Positions 1 through 8,628 of a stretch of DNA of 64,000 nucleotides are shown here, one piece after another; position 1 is the stretch's first letter; every line of letters begins with the position of its first letter. Made by a program: the position numbers and the translations under genes. Where the stretch lies: positions 124,001 through 188,000 of the forward strand of contig OZ244789.1 of NCBI GenBank assembly GCA_965219705.1, read 5' to 3'. The DNA comes from JAJECS01 sp965219705 (lineage in GTDB: Bacteria > Chloroflexota > UBA11872). Below the pieces are notes generated by a model. It made no database searches, was not told the origin of the DNA, and saw only the letters and a program-made list of their open reading frames with translations.

Positions 1-427
1 CCCGCAACAGCACCGGATCGTTGATGACACCGCCATGCTGGTTGCACAGGATCACGTAACGCGCCTGCATTGGCGGCAACAGCGCGTGAACGTCACGCGT
101 GATCAACAGGTTGACGAAGTCGGCCGCGTCCGGGCCCTTGACCTGTATCTGACGCTCGACCGCAACGTCCCACATGCTGACGTGTTGCGTGAGATATCGA
201 TACTCCTCGAGCAGCCCGCCGTCCTCGGGTTTGACGTACGCGCGCGGGTGGTACAGGTGGTTGTAAGTCGTGTAGGCCCAACATCCCGCTGCCTTCGACA
301 GGTGCCACCACGGAGACTTTCTAATGCGCGTCGAAATGAGGATCCGTGCGTCGTTATCCCCGCTCTGCCGCAGGTTGATCGGCACCCGACGCCGCTTGAG
401 TCCGTCGATCACCAGCGTTTGCGTCAC
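1..427 (-). CDS. Partial aminomethyltransferase of the GcvT/DmdA family (N-terminal part)
   Basis: Only about the first 142 residues are in the window; the gene continues past the left edge. The translation has the N-terminal pattern of GcvT-fold proteins related to dimethylsulfoniopropionate demethylase (DmdA): an STRIRKSPWW segment, a YTTYNHLYHP segment, then SMWDVAVERQIQVKGPDA, which is the start of the folate-binding domain. Such enzymes move a methyl or methylene group to tetrahydrofolate. The GTG at 427 is chosen because GGAGGT sits 6 bases upstream; an in-frame ATG at 448 lies upstream of that ribosome site and is less likely. It follows the FAD-GcvT fusion gene by 73 bases on the same strand, so the two are probably co-transcribed. 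The substrate cannot be told from the N-terminus; the family is clear, the DmdA subtype is not. Confidence 0.75.
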   Translation of the reverse strand, partial: MTQTLVIDGLKRRRVPINLRQSGDNDARILISTRIRKSPWWHLSKAAGCWAYTTYNHLYHPRAYVKPEDGGLLEEYRYLTQHVSMWDVAVERQIQVKGPDAADFVNLLITRDVHALLPPMQARYVILCNQHGGVINDPVLLR

Positions 428-500
428 CTGAGGACCTCCAGTCGCCATGGGTCGCTGTACCGATTCGGCCTGTCGCCAACCGGCAGGGAACCCGTGCGGC

Positions 501-2969
501 TCACGCCTTCATCCGCCTGCCGTGCGGATCGTATATCGGTTCGTTCGCCACCGTCGCTTGCAGGCGCTTGCCAAAGTACAGGACATCGACGCTTGTTCCC
601 GCCTTGGCGAAGTCGATGGGCAGATAGCCATACACGATGCCGCGCCCGATGGAGTGGCCGTAGTTGGCGCTGGTCACGTAGCCAAGCACGCGGCCTTCGT
701 CCAGGATCGGCTCCTTGCCCACGACCACGCGGTTGGGGTCGTCGAGCGTCATGCAGCACAGACGGCGCCTCAGGCCCTGCGCCCGCAGTTTGCCGAGCGC
801 CTCCTTGCCGACGAAGTCACCTTTCCTCATCCTCACCGCGAATCCCAGGCCCGCCTCGTATGGGTTGTACTCGGTGTGGATGTCGTTGCCCCATAGCCGG
901 TAGCCCTTCTCCAAGCGCAGCGAGTCGAACGCGCCGCCGCCCGCGGCGATCAGGCCGAGCGGCCGGCCCGCCTCGCACAGAGCGTCCCACAGCCGCAACC
1001 CCTGCTCGGCGGGAGCGTAGATTTCCCACCCCAGCTCACCCACGTATGAGATGCGCAGCGCCAGCGAGGGGACCCCGCCCGCGGTTATCGGCTTCGCGGT
1101 CATGTAGGGGAATCCGGCGTCGCTCACGTCGTCCTCGCAGACGCGGCTGAGCACATCTCGCGCCCTCGGTCCCCACAGACCGAGGCAGCATTGCCCCGAC
1201 GAGACATCGGCCACGCTCACCGAGCGGTCATCCGGCAGATGCGACCGGATCCAGTCCAGGTCGTGCAGTCCCATGGCCCCGCCGGTGAGCACCAGGAAAC
1301 GCTCCTCGCCGAGTCGCGTAACCGTCAAGTCGCACTTGATTCCGCCACTCGGCGTGAGCATCGGCGTGTATGTGATCGACCCGACGGGCTTGTCCATCTG
1401 GTTGGACGCGAGGCGTTGCAGAGCCTCCAGCGCGCCGGGTCCGGTCACCTCGAGCTTTGCGAATGGGCTGAGGTCGAACAGGGCCGCGCGCTCGCGGGTA
1501 GCCACGTGCTCGGCCGCCACCGTCGGCGACCATTCACGCGCCGCCCAGCCGCCACGCGATTCGCCGGTGACGGGGAGTGAGTCGAGCAGCTCCTGGTTGG
1601 CGTCGTACCACTGTGGGCGTTCCCATCCCGCGTTCTCGAAGAACACGGCGCCGAGGTCACGTTGCCGCGCGTAGAAGGGCGTCAGGCGGATGTTGCGGGG
1701 ATTGGTCGGCTGCTGCCGCGGGTGAATGATGTCGTACACCTCGCGGTATTGCTGCGCGGCTCGCGCCCGGACATAGGGTCGGCTGAGCGCGTGTGGGTGG
1801 AAGCGCCTGATGTCGCACTCTCGGAGGTCGGTCGTCGGCTCGCCGTTCACGATCCACTCCGCCACCGCCTTGCCGACGCCTCCGGCGTGCGTGATCCACA
1901 CGGCCTGCGCCGACCAGAATCCGCGCACTTCGGGCGATTCGCCAAGCACTGGAAAGCCGTCGGTGGTGAAGGAGAACAGGCCGTTGAACTTCCGCGTCAA
2001 ACCCGCGCCTTCGAGGCTGGGAAGCATCTCCCGCGCCGCCGCCATCCCGCTCTCGAAGTGGTCCGGCGTAAACGGCATCTCGGCCGGGGCGATGGGAGCC
2101 TCCCCGTGGTCGAGGATGTCATCCGCTTCCACAACCAAGGGGTCGTGGCGATATGAGCCAATGCCAATGGCCTCGCCCACCTGGCGGAAATACATGGACT
2201 TGTCCTGGTGGCGCACGATCGGCAGGGAGATGTCCTCGGTGCTCCCGGCCAGGTCCGGCAGCGGCGTGGTAACCGCGTAGATGTGCTGCATCGGCGACAG
2301 CGGAATGGGCACGCCGGCCAGACCGCCGAGCCTCGGCGCCCAGATGCCGACGGCGGCAACCACCAGGTCTGTCTTGATGTCGCCCTGGGTGGTGCGCACC
2401 GCGGCAACGCGGCCGTCGGTGATCCCGAAGCCGGTCACCTGGACGTTGCCATGGAACACCGCGCCGTTTCGCTCCGCCGCTCGCGCCATCGCCTCGGCCG
2501 GCCTGGTCGCGTTCGTGTGGATGTCCGAAGGCACGTACAGCGCGCCCAGGACGCGCTCCGACAGCATCGGGAAGAGACCGCGCGCCTCGGCGGGGCTGAG
2601 CACGTGGGCCTCGACACCCCAGCTCAGGCCGTACCCTGCTTTTCGCTTCAGGTCGGCCAACCGCTCAGGTGTCGAGGCCACCTCCAGGCTGCCCACGGTA
2701 TTCACGCACGCAACGCCGTCGAGCTCAAGCTGCGACCACAGATCAACCGTCGTGCGAGCAAAGCTCGTCATGGTCTTGGAAGGGTTGATCTGAAAGACGA
2801 GTCCCGGCGCGTGGGACGTGGAGCCTCCGGTCTCGAAGAGCGGGCCCTGGTCAACGACCACGATGTCCCGCCACCCAAGCTGCGTCAGGTGGTAGGCCAC
2901 GCTGCAACCGGCGATCCCAGCGCCAACAACGACCGCCCTGGCATGCCGAGGAATCATACCGTCGGGCAT
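501..2969 (-). CDS. FAD-dependent oxidoreductase fused to GcvT domain (sarcosine/dimethylglycine dehydrogenase type)
   Basis: 822 residues, the usual length for bacterial and mitochondrial sarcosine or dimethylglycine dehydrogenases. The N-terminal DAO domain has the dinucleotide motif GAGIAG at residues 16-21, the ribose-binding acid near residue 40, and a GGSTSHAPG segment whose His53 matches the histidine that carries covalent FAD in these enzymes. The FAO_M linker comes next, then a folate-binding GCV_T domain from about residue 425 and a C-terminal barrel from about 720. The family oxidises N-methyl groups of glycine derivatives and passes the one-carbon unit to tetrahydrofolate. The adjacent downstream GcvT/DmdA-like gene supports a C1-transfer role. 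Substrate choice (sarcosine, dimethylglycine or another N-methyl compound) is not resolved. Confidence 0.85.
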   Translation of the reverse strand: MPDGMIPRHARAVVVGAGIAGCSVAYHLTQLGWRDIVVVDQGPLFETGGSTSHAPGLVFQINPSKTMTSFARTTVDLWSQLELDGVACVNTVGSLEVASTPERLADLKRKAGYGLSWGVEAHVLSPAEARGLFPMLSERVLGALYVPSDIHTNATRPAEAMARAAERNGAVFHGNVQVTGFGITDGRVAAVRTTQGDIKTDLVVAAVGIWAPRLGGLAGVPIPLSPMQHIYAVTTPLPDLAGSTEDISLPIVRHQDKSMYFRQVGEAIGIGSYRHDPLVVEADDILDHGEAPIAPAEMPFTPDHFESGMAAAREMLPSLEGAGLTRKFNGLFSFTTDGFPVLGESPEVRGFWSAQAVWITHAGGVGKAVAEWIVNGEPTTDLRECDIRRFHPHALSRPYVRARAAQQYREVYDIIHPRQQPTNPRNIRLTPFYARQRDLGAVFFENAGWERPQWYDANQELLDSLPVTGESRGGWAAREWSPTVAAEHVATRERAALFDLSPFAKLEVTGPGALEALQRLASNQMDKPVGSITYTPMLTPSGGIKCDLTVTRLGEERFLVLTGGAMGLHDLDWIRSHLPDDRSVSVADVSSGQCCLGLWGPRARDVLSRVCEDDVSDAGFPYMTAKPITAGGVPSLALRISYVGELGWEIYAPAEQGLRLWDALCEAGRPLGLIAAGGGAFDSLRLEKGYRLWGNDIHTEYNPYEAGLGFAVRMRKGDFVGKEALGKLRAQGLRRRLCCMTLDDPNRVVVGKEPILDEGRVLGYVTSANYGHSIGRGIVYGYLPIDFAKAGTSVDVLYFGKRLQATVANEPIYDPHGRRMKA

Positions 2970-3024
2970 GCGATCTGCCTTCTTGCCATGTCAGACCACA
3001 CTTCCGACGAAAGCCAGAAAAGCA

Positions 3025-4047
3025 TCAGCCTGAACCAGACCGATTCATTTCCCGCCGAATAAATTCCATCAACGCCACAATCACCATCACTCCTACGGGA
3101 ACGGCGATTGCAGCCGATTGTATGTCCGCGACCATAATATCGATAATGTATTCAATTATCTTCAAAGCACCAAAAGTAGGGGCAACGATTAGCGCAGGAG
3201 TCGCCAATGATTCTCTATATACCTTCCCCCATCCACCTTCAGCAAGCGTTTCCCCGAGCGTTTTAAGAGGATTCTTTAGCTCAGCTACAAGGAAACCTAG
3301 AAGCGCGCTGAGCGCCAGGGCATAGGCGTCGGTTTGCCATTGGACTATATCGACCAAACCTATTTTCATCGATGTCAGAACTACAACATATGCTACAAAC
3401 AACCACAATACTAACATAGTGATAAGCCCCTGAGCGAACCCAAGCCTCCTAGCCATCCAATCCGACGCTCCAAATGCAATGGTGAAGATTGCAAGCCTAA
3501 ACGATAGAATTGGGATATCCTTTACTTCAAATGACCCTGTCGGCCACCAAGTAATGGTGATCATCAAAGCGAGTCCACATGCGTATAGAATGGGCATGGC
3601 GACCAATCTACGTATCCGTCTTTTTCTCACCGCAACAAGATAGTCCTTGGTGATGTATACATGGTAGGTATCCATTATAGTCTTTAGGATGCCGGCCATA
3701 TCGAGCATCGATCCTCGGTTGGCCGGAATACTAGGTTGGGAGGCTATCCATAGGAATAGCCCCTCGGAGCTTCTATTCCAATACACGGAATAGCCGTCGA
3801 GGCGCTCGAATTTCGGGTGGCTCAGCGGCTCACAACTCGACTGCAATTCATCGGCCTTCGCACTGGAGTCGGGCCAGCTCTCCAACGAAAGCGCTTCAAC
3901 CAGCTCGTCTAGCTCGACTACTTCTTTGGGGCATTTAGAGCTGAGCACGTTATGGAGGCCCACTCTTTGTGCGAAAGTCTTGAAAACGTGCTCAAGCTCC
4001 TTACTGTCAAGGCTTCGAATTGACAAGCCTGAGTGTCGGGTATTCAT
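3025..4047 (-). CDS. Uncharacterised multi-pass membrane protein, AT-rich gene
   Basis: 340 residues; I do not recognise the family. The first 140 residues are soluble and acidic. A basic KRRIRR patch follows, and then about six hydrophobic segments, near residues 149-170, 180-197, 205-227, 238-253, 275-297 and 303-325. The codon usage stands out: the gene contains many A/T-ending codons and long AT-rich stretches, while genes on both sides are strongly GC-rich. The frame is open throughout, so it is not obviously decayed. This suggests recent acquisition. It lies alone, 56 bases upstream of the oxidoreductase gene. A sensor or transporter-like role is possible, but nothing in the sequence settles it. 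Confidence 0.7.
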   Translation of the reverse strand: MNTRHSGLSIRSLDSKELEHVFKTFAQRVGLHNVLSSKCPKEVVELDELVEALSLESWPDSSAKADELQSSCEPLSHPKFERLDGYSVYWNRSSEGLFLWIASQPSIPANRGSMLDMAGILKTIMDTYHVYITKDYLVAVRKRRIRRLVAMPILYACGLALMITITWWPTGSFEVKDIPILSFRLAIFTIAFGASDWMARRLGFAQGLITMLVLWLFVAYVVVLTSMKIGLVDIVQWQTDAYALALSALLGFLVAELKNPLKTLGETLAEGGWGKVYRESLATPALIVAPTFGALKIIEYIIDIMVADIQSAAIAVPVGVMVIVALMEFIRREMNRSGSG

Positions 4048-4128
4048 CTTTCTCGGCGGCCCCTCACCATCTGCAGTGTGATCTTGCCACGGGTATCCAG
4101 AAGCTAGTCCCGCCCGTTGAGCCCTTCC

Positions 4129-4992
4129 CTAGTATTCATACCTCGCGGCAAGCTCCGGCTGGTGTGTGGCGAGCCACGCTCGCAGCGGGACGGTCTCGTC
4201 CGAGATCTCCATGCGCCCGGCGGAACTCTCGATCGTGTCAAGCAGCTGTCGGCGGATTGGGTCCGTTATGTTGCGTGCCTCGTGACCAGGCGGCAGCGCG
4301 TTGTCCGAGTGCAACCAGCGGTACGCATAAGCGAAGAACAAGACCTTCCGCGTTATTTCCGAGTGGTTTGGACTGCCGCTATGCCACAGTCGTGCATCGA
4401 ATATCACCGCGTCACCGGGACGCGAGAGGATGGGCTTGGCGCCTGGAACAATACCGCCGGCTCCAGGCTTGACCTCGATGCTCCGCCGTCGATGGCTTCC
4501 CGGAATCACCCAGAAATTGCCCATGTCGCGTCGGGTCACATCGGTAAGAAAGTAGCCGACCTTCAGCGACAGTCGCGCCGGAATCTCGATCTCGGCCATG
4601 TCGAGAGTTCTGCGGCCGTTGTCTTGATGCCACCCCCCAGGTCCCCGTGGACCGTCGCGCGGCTCTGGCGGCGTGAGCATGAGATGCGTGTTGTACAGGA
4701 AGATATTCCAGCCCAAGATCCCCCACACCTTAGGAAAGGTCGTCGGGTGATCGATGAGGTCCACGAACGCCGGATCAAGTCCCACCGCGTTCAAATGCTG
4801 CACCCGGTTCGTGACCCCGGCATAGGTCTCGCCGGCGACGAGTCGGCCGCCTTGATGGAGACGGTCGATCACATCGACCAGCTCTGCCGCGTGATCCTGG
4901 GTAAGCGCGCCCTTGACATGCAAATACCCGTCGCGGTCGAAGGCTTCCCCTTCCTCCGCGCTAAGCGCATGCCTCAGGCAGTCAGCGTCCAA
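4129..4992 (-). CDS. Phytanoyl-CoA dioxygenase family protein (PhyH)
   Basis: 287 residues, normal for bacterial PhyH-type Fe(II)/2-oxoglutarate oxygenases. The iron triad is visible as WHQD (His122, Asp124) and LWHSG (His204), and Arg215 in SEITRK is placed to bind the 2-oxoglutarate carboxylate. The double-stranded beta-helix core spans roughly residues 95-225. Family members hydroxylate diverse small molecules, so the substrate is unknown. It is read in the same direction as its neighbours but with about 80 bases and about 220 bases of spacing either side, so it may be its own transcription unit. A second, divergent PhyH gene lies at 31517-32266. Confidence 0.85.
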   Translation of the reverse strand: MDADCLRHALSAEEGEAFDRDGYLHVKGALTQDHAAELVDVIDRLHQGGRLVAGETYAGVTNRVQHLNAVGLDPAFVDLIDHPTTFPKVWGILGWNIFLYNTHLMLTPPEPRDGPRGPGGWHQDNGRRTLDMAEIEIPARLSLKVGYFLTDVTRRDMGNFWVIPGSHRRRSIEVKPGAGGIVPGAKPILSRPGDAVIFDARLWHSGSPNHSEITRKVLFFAYAYRWLHSDNALPPGHEARNITDPIRRQLLDTIESSAGRMEISDETVPLRAWLATHQPELAARYEY

Positions 4993-5108
4993 TGTTCGGG
5001 CTCCCAGGCACCCCCCTGCGGCGCGAACCTAGCACACGGCGCGAGTGGCAGCGGCACTCAGCTGGGAAAGCTCTGAATGAATCCGCAATGCGCGCTCCGA
5101 TCCGTTCG

Positions 5109-5152
5109 CCCCTTCGGTGAACTCAGGGCAGGCTCTGAGCTTGTCGAAGGGG
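5109..5152. repeat. Intergenic imperfect palindrome
   Basis: A 44-base element with terminal arms CCCCTTCG and CGAAGGGG between the PhyH gene and the acetyltransferase gene. The inner part (CTCAGGGCAGGCTCTGAG) is also self-complementary. It resembles the REP-like intergenic palindromes of many bacterial genomes. No function can be assigned; it could end transcription. Confidence 0.6.
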
Positions 5153-5208
5153 CTGCAGAACGGATTGGGTCGCACGCATGCCGCGGCCCTCTCCTTGTTC
5201 AGAAGTTC

Positions 5209-5772
5209 CTAGGTCGAGTCTTTGAGCGTCCGTTCCCACTCCTCGCGCAGGACCCCGTAGCAGATAAAGTCCACATGTTCGTCCCGCATCTTGCGATGGC
5301 CCCGCAGCACGCCCTCGCGCGTCATGCCCAACTTCTCCATGACGCGCCGCGATTGACGGTTCCTCACATCTGAGCGCGCGAAGACCTTGTGCAGGGCATA
5401 TCGCTCGAACCCCCAGTCGATGACGGACCGAGCTGCCTCCGGCACAATTCCGCGGCCCCACGCCTGCCTGGCCAGGGCGTAGCCCAGCTCGGCTATCTCG
5501 TGCCCTACATTGACATGCAAGCTTATGCTGCCGATAACCTGTCGCTCCCAGACTATCGCGAACGTTGGTTCGGTTGACCAATCATCAAGAATCCTACGCG
5601 CGACAAACTCCACCGCATCATCACGCGTGTACGGCTGGGGCACCTCCAGGTATCGTCCAACCTCGTGATCCGACGCGTAGGCCAACACGTCGTCGACATC
5701 ACCGAGTCCGAGCGGCCGCAGCAGAAGACGTTCGGTCTTCAACTCGACTCGCTCGTTTAGATCGTGGCTCAT
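5209..5772 (-). CDS. GNAT-family acetyltransferase, RimJ/RimL type
   Basis: 187 residues with the RimJ/RimL layout: an N-terminal ETERLLLRPLGL-like beta strand, an IGSISLHV strand, then the acetyl-CoA loop region ALARQAWGRGIVPEAARSV (residues ~90-108) and a C-terminal NRQSRRVMEKLGMTREG segment typical of this subgroup. These enzymes acetylate N-terminal amines of ribosomal proteins or small molecules such as antibiotics. It starts 14 bases downstream of the amidohydrolase stop on the same strand, so it may be the last gene of the hydantoinase operon, though its function has no obvious link to it. Confidence 0.85.
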   Translation of the reverse strand: MSHDLNERVELKTERLLLRPLGLGDVDDVLAYASDHEVGRYLEVPQPYTRDDAVEFVARRILDDWSTEPTFAIVWERQVIGSISLHVNVGHEIAELGYALARQAWGRGIVPEAARSVIDWGFERYALHKVFARSDVRNRQSRRVMEKLGMTREGVLRGHRKMRDEHVDFICYGVLREEWERTLKDST

Positions 5773-5786
5773 CGCTTCATCGCCAG

Positions 5787-6761
5787 TTAGTCGGTCGACA
5801 GCCCGGCGAAGCTAGCCGCGTTGGCGCCCAGGACAAGCCGCTTCTCCTGGTCCGAGAGGAAGTCCGCGTGAGTCGTCACCATCGTGAGGTTTTGCTTGTA
5901 GGTGCAGCGCCCCTCGGTCCACGGCCAGTCCGTGCCCCACATCACGCGTTCCGCGCCGGCGCCCTTGACCAGCCCTTCCAGCAGGGCAAGTCCGTTGGCG
6001 TACGGGTACTCCCATTCCGGGCCTTTCAGCCGGCCATTCGTCCACGCCATCTCGTCACCGAAGAAGATCGTGATGGCGGCAATGTCGGTGTAGAGGTGCT
6101 CGTGCCGGTTCAGCAGCCCCACGAAGGGCGCCAGGAGCGGAAACGGCGGGCGGCAGTTCGCCAGCCAGTTGTCACCCCAGGTGAAGCACCCCCAATGGGT
6201 CAGCAAGAACCGGACCGACGGGAAGTCGCGCGCGACCGGCTCGAATAGGTCGAGGAACTCCTGATAGTCCGAGACGCAAGCGCGCAAGCGCGGATCGTTC
6301 CAGCGCTCCCAGGCCATGATGATCGGCACGTCGCGCTCGGCGCAGATCTCGTAGACCTTGCACAGGCCGGGGTCGGACGGCCAGTGACCGTTATAGGCCG
6401 GGAACAGCTTCAGCCCCACGGCCCCCGCGTCCAGATCCGCCCGGATCCGGTCCAGGTACCCCGGTCGATCGGGGTTGATGTGATCGGTGAACCAGATCAA
6501 GCGATCGGTGTTGCCCTCCAGGGCGTCGAGGAAGTACTCCTTCGTGATGCGGTTGGCGGCCGGATCGTTCCAGGCGTCGCCGAGGTCCGGCCAGATGTCC
6601 TCGGCCGTGTAGCTGATGAAAAAGCACTTGTCCACGCCGGCGTAGTCCATCTCGGCGAGCAGCAGCTCGGCCGACATTGGGTGCCAGGTGTAGTGCATCC
6701 GGACGTCGCGATCGTTGGCGTGTGCCTTCTCCAAGATGTGGACCTGCGTGTCGATGATCAT
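5787..6761 (-). CDS. Amidohydrolase_2-family metal-dependent hydrolase
   Basis: 324 residues forming a TIM-barrel amidohydrolase of the PF04909 type. The N-terminal MIIDTQVHIL carries the first metal site (Asp4, His8), followed by GLKLFP, a THWG motif with the third metal histidine, and GTDWPW with the catalytic aspartate. Its start codon overlaps the hydantoinase B stop by 4 bases, so the two are translationally coupled. The family includes hydrolases and decarboxylases of cyclic and aromatic acids. Here it most likely acts on the product of hydantoinase A/B. The exact reaction is unknown. Confidence 0.8.
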   Translation of the reverse strand: MIIDTQVHILEKAHANDRDVRMHYTWHPMSAELLLAEMDYAGVDKCFFISYTAEDIWPDLGDAWNDPAANRITKEYFLDALEGNTDRLIWFTDHINPDRPGYLDRIRADLDAGAVGLKLFPAYNGHWPSDPGLCKVYEICAERDVPIIMAWERWNDPRLRACVSDYQEFLDLFEPVARDFPSVRFLLTHWGCFTWGDNWLANCRPPFPLLAPFVGLLNRHEHLYTDIAAITIFFGDEMAWTNGRLKGPEWEYPYANGLALLEGLVKGAGAERVMWGTDWPWTEGRCTYKQNLTMVTTHADFLSDQEKRLVLGANAASFAGLSTD

Positions 6762-8557
6762 CCGTCCCTCGTTTCTCGGGCATGCGGGTGACGCGTCTCG
6801 GTGGCGCCCTCCGCGGAGTAGTCCGCTGCGTCGTCAGATCGTCCGTGGTTGGCTCTCAGCGAGCGGGTCTTCGCCTCATCGACCCGACCGGTGTCCTGGT
6901 TGATGCAGACCGCATAGTCACACTGCGCCTCAGCCGGCGTGATGTAGCCGCGGCGCACGTCGTCCATCACCCGCTCGATCGCACGCTCTCGCGGGTCGCC
7001 GTAACCGCCGCCGCCGCCGGTGAAATAGACCACGCGCGATCCGGCTGGCAGCGCGTGGTTGGTGCACTTTTGCAGCCGCTCCACCCCGTCGCCCGGGTGA
7101 ATCTCGATAAAGCTGCCCTGCCCCGGCTGCCCGCCGTCCAACCCCCAGGGAAGACACTGCGAGCGCTCGAAATTCGCCACCAGGCGCACGTCCGCCAGCA
7201 GGCGGGTCGCGCGCCGCACGCCGAGTCCGCCGCGGAACGCTCCGGCCCCGCCCGACCCTTCACGGAGACCATAGGCTTCCACCTTGACCGGAAACTTCCG
7301 CTCGGAGACCTCCACGGGGTTGTTGCGAATGCCCCCCATCACCATGGCGTCCTCCCCATCGGCGCCTGGTCGGGCGCCCCACCCGCCGCCGGCTTCGTCC
7401 ACCATGGCGAAGAAGCCGCCGTCGGCCGGGTGTTCACCGAACACGTGGGCGCCGCAGCTCCAGCCATAGTTGCCGGCCACCGACTGCTCCGCGACCGCCT
7501 GGGTTGCGGCCCGGCGAATGCAATCCACCAGGGTCCCCGCCGTCTTGAAGCCCCAGAACACGGGCGACGGCCGCTGGGCGTTGAAGACCGATTCGGCGGG
7601 GACCAGCGCCCGAACGGGCCGAAAGTGCCCCTCGTTGGACGGCTGATGCGGGCTCGTCAGGCTCTTGAACGCGATCCGGCAGATGGCGTTGGTGTAGTTC
7701 GGGTTCATGTTGTACGGCCCCGCGCACGGGCCGCTCGAACCGGTCAAGTCCACCACCATGTCGGACTCGTCGACGTTCAGGGTCACCCTGATTCGGACCG
7801 GCTGACCGCGGTTGACTCCGTCGTCGTCCAAGAACAGCTCCGCCGCATAGCGGCCGTCGGGGATCTCCCGCACCTTGGCGCGGGCATAGGCCTCGCCCTG
7901 CACCAGCAGCGCATCGCAGCACTCGCGGTAGAGCTCGTAGCCGTAGCGCTCGATCACCTCGACGAGGCGCGCCTCGCCCACAATGCAGGCGCCGACCTGC
8001 GCTTGCAGGTCGCCCAGCATCGTGGACCTCGACATGCGGCTGTTGGCCGCCATCAGGCGCACGATCTCCTCGTTCAGACGCCCTTCGATGTGCAAGTGCA
8101 CCGTCGGGATCACCAGGCCCTCCTGGTAGATCTCGGTGGCATCGGTGCTCGCAAAACCGGCCTTGCCGCCGAGGTCGATCAGGTGCACGCGCACCGCGGT
8201 GAATCCGAACAGCTCGCCCCGGCAGTAGGCGGGCTTGACGATGCTCACGTCTTGCGGGTGCTGCGAGCACCGATACGGATCGTTGACCAGAAAGACATCG
8301 CCGGCGCGCATGTGCTCGACCCCGCCCACGTCCTCGATCACCGCCCGGACCGCGTTCGGGAGGTCGCACAGGAAGTACGGCAGCCCATCGGCCTGAGCCA
8401 GCGTCTCCACCCGTTCATTGAAGAATGCGACCGAGAAGTCCAGCGATTCGTAGATGATCGGGCTGAACGCCGATCGCATGATCTTGGTCCGCATCTCGCC
8501 CGTCACCGAGATCAGCGCGTTGCGAATCAGCTCGATCGTGACCGCGTCAGCGGGCAT
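6758..8557 (-). CDS. hyuB: Hydantoinase B/oxoprolinase family protein
   Basis: 599 residues from the ATG at 8557, which has GGAG five bases upstream; the open frame extends 19 codons further but those codons lack family similarity. HyuB hallmarks are present: TIELIRNAL near the start, RSAFSPIIYESLDFS, LVNDPYRCSQHP, DLTGSSGP and a C-terminal TGGGGGYGDPRERAIE. HyuB pairs with HyuA for ATP-dependent opening of 5-oxoproline or hydantoin-type rings, or for carboxylation in acetone-carboxylase relatives. It sits 71 bases after hyuA and overlaps the amidohydrolase gene by 4 bases. The substrate is not set by sequence. Confidence 0.9.
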   Translation of the reverse strand: MPADAVTIELIRNALISVTGEMRTKIMRSAFSPIIYESLDFSVAFFNERVETLAQADGLPYFLCDLPNAVRAVIEDVGGVEHMRAGDVFLVNDPYRCSQHPQDVSIVKPAYCRGELFGFTAVRVHLIDLGGKAGFASTDATEIYQEGLVIPTVHLHIEGRLNEEIVRLMAANSRMSRSTMLGDLQAQVGACIVGEARLVEVIERYGYELYRECCDALLVQGEAYARAKVREIPDGRYAAELFLDDDGVNRGQPVRIRVTLNVDESDMVVDLTGSSGPCAGPYNMNPNYTNAICRIAFKSLTSPHQPSNEGHFRPVRALVPAESVFNAQRPSPVFWGFKTAGTLVDCIRRAATQAVAEQSVAGNYGWSCGAHVFGEHPADGGFFAMVDEAGGGWGARPGADGEDAMVMGGIRNNPVEVSERKFPVKVEAYGLREGSGGAGAFRGGLGVRRATRLLADVRLVANFERSQCLPWGLDGGQPGQGSFIEIHPGDGVERLQKCTNHALPAGSRVVYFTGGGGGYGDPRERAIERVMDDVRRGYITPAEAQCDYAVCINQDTGRVDEAKTRSLRANHGRSDDAADYSAEGATETRHPHARETRDG

Positions 8558-8628
8558 GTGCGCTCCGATCCATGTCGAACGCGACGCCGCTTGGCGGCCT
8601 GGCTGGACCCACAATGCCCATCATGGGA

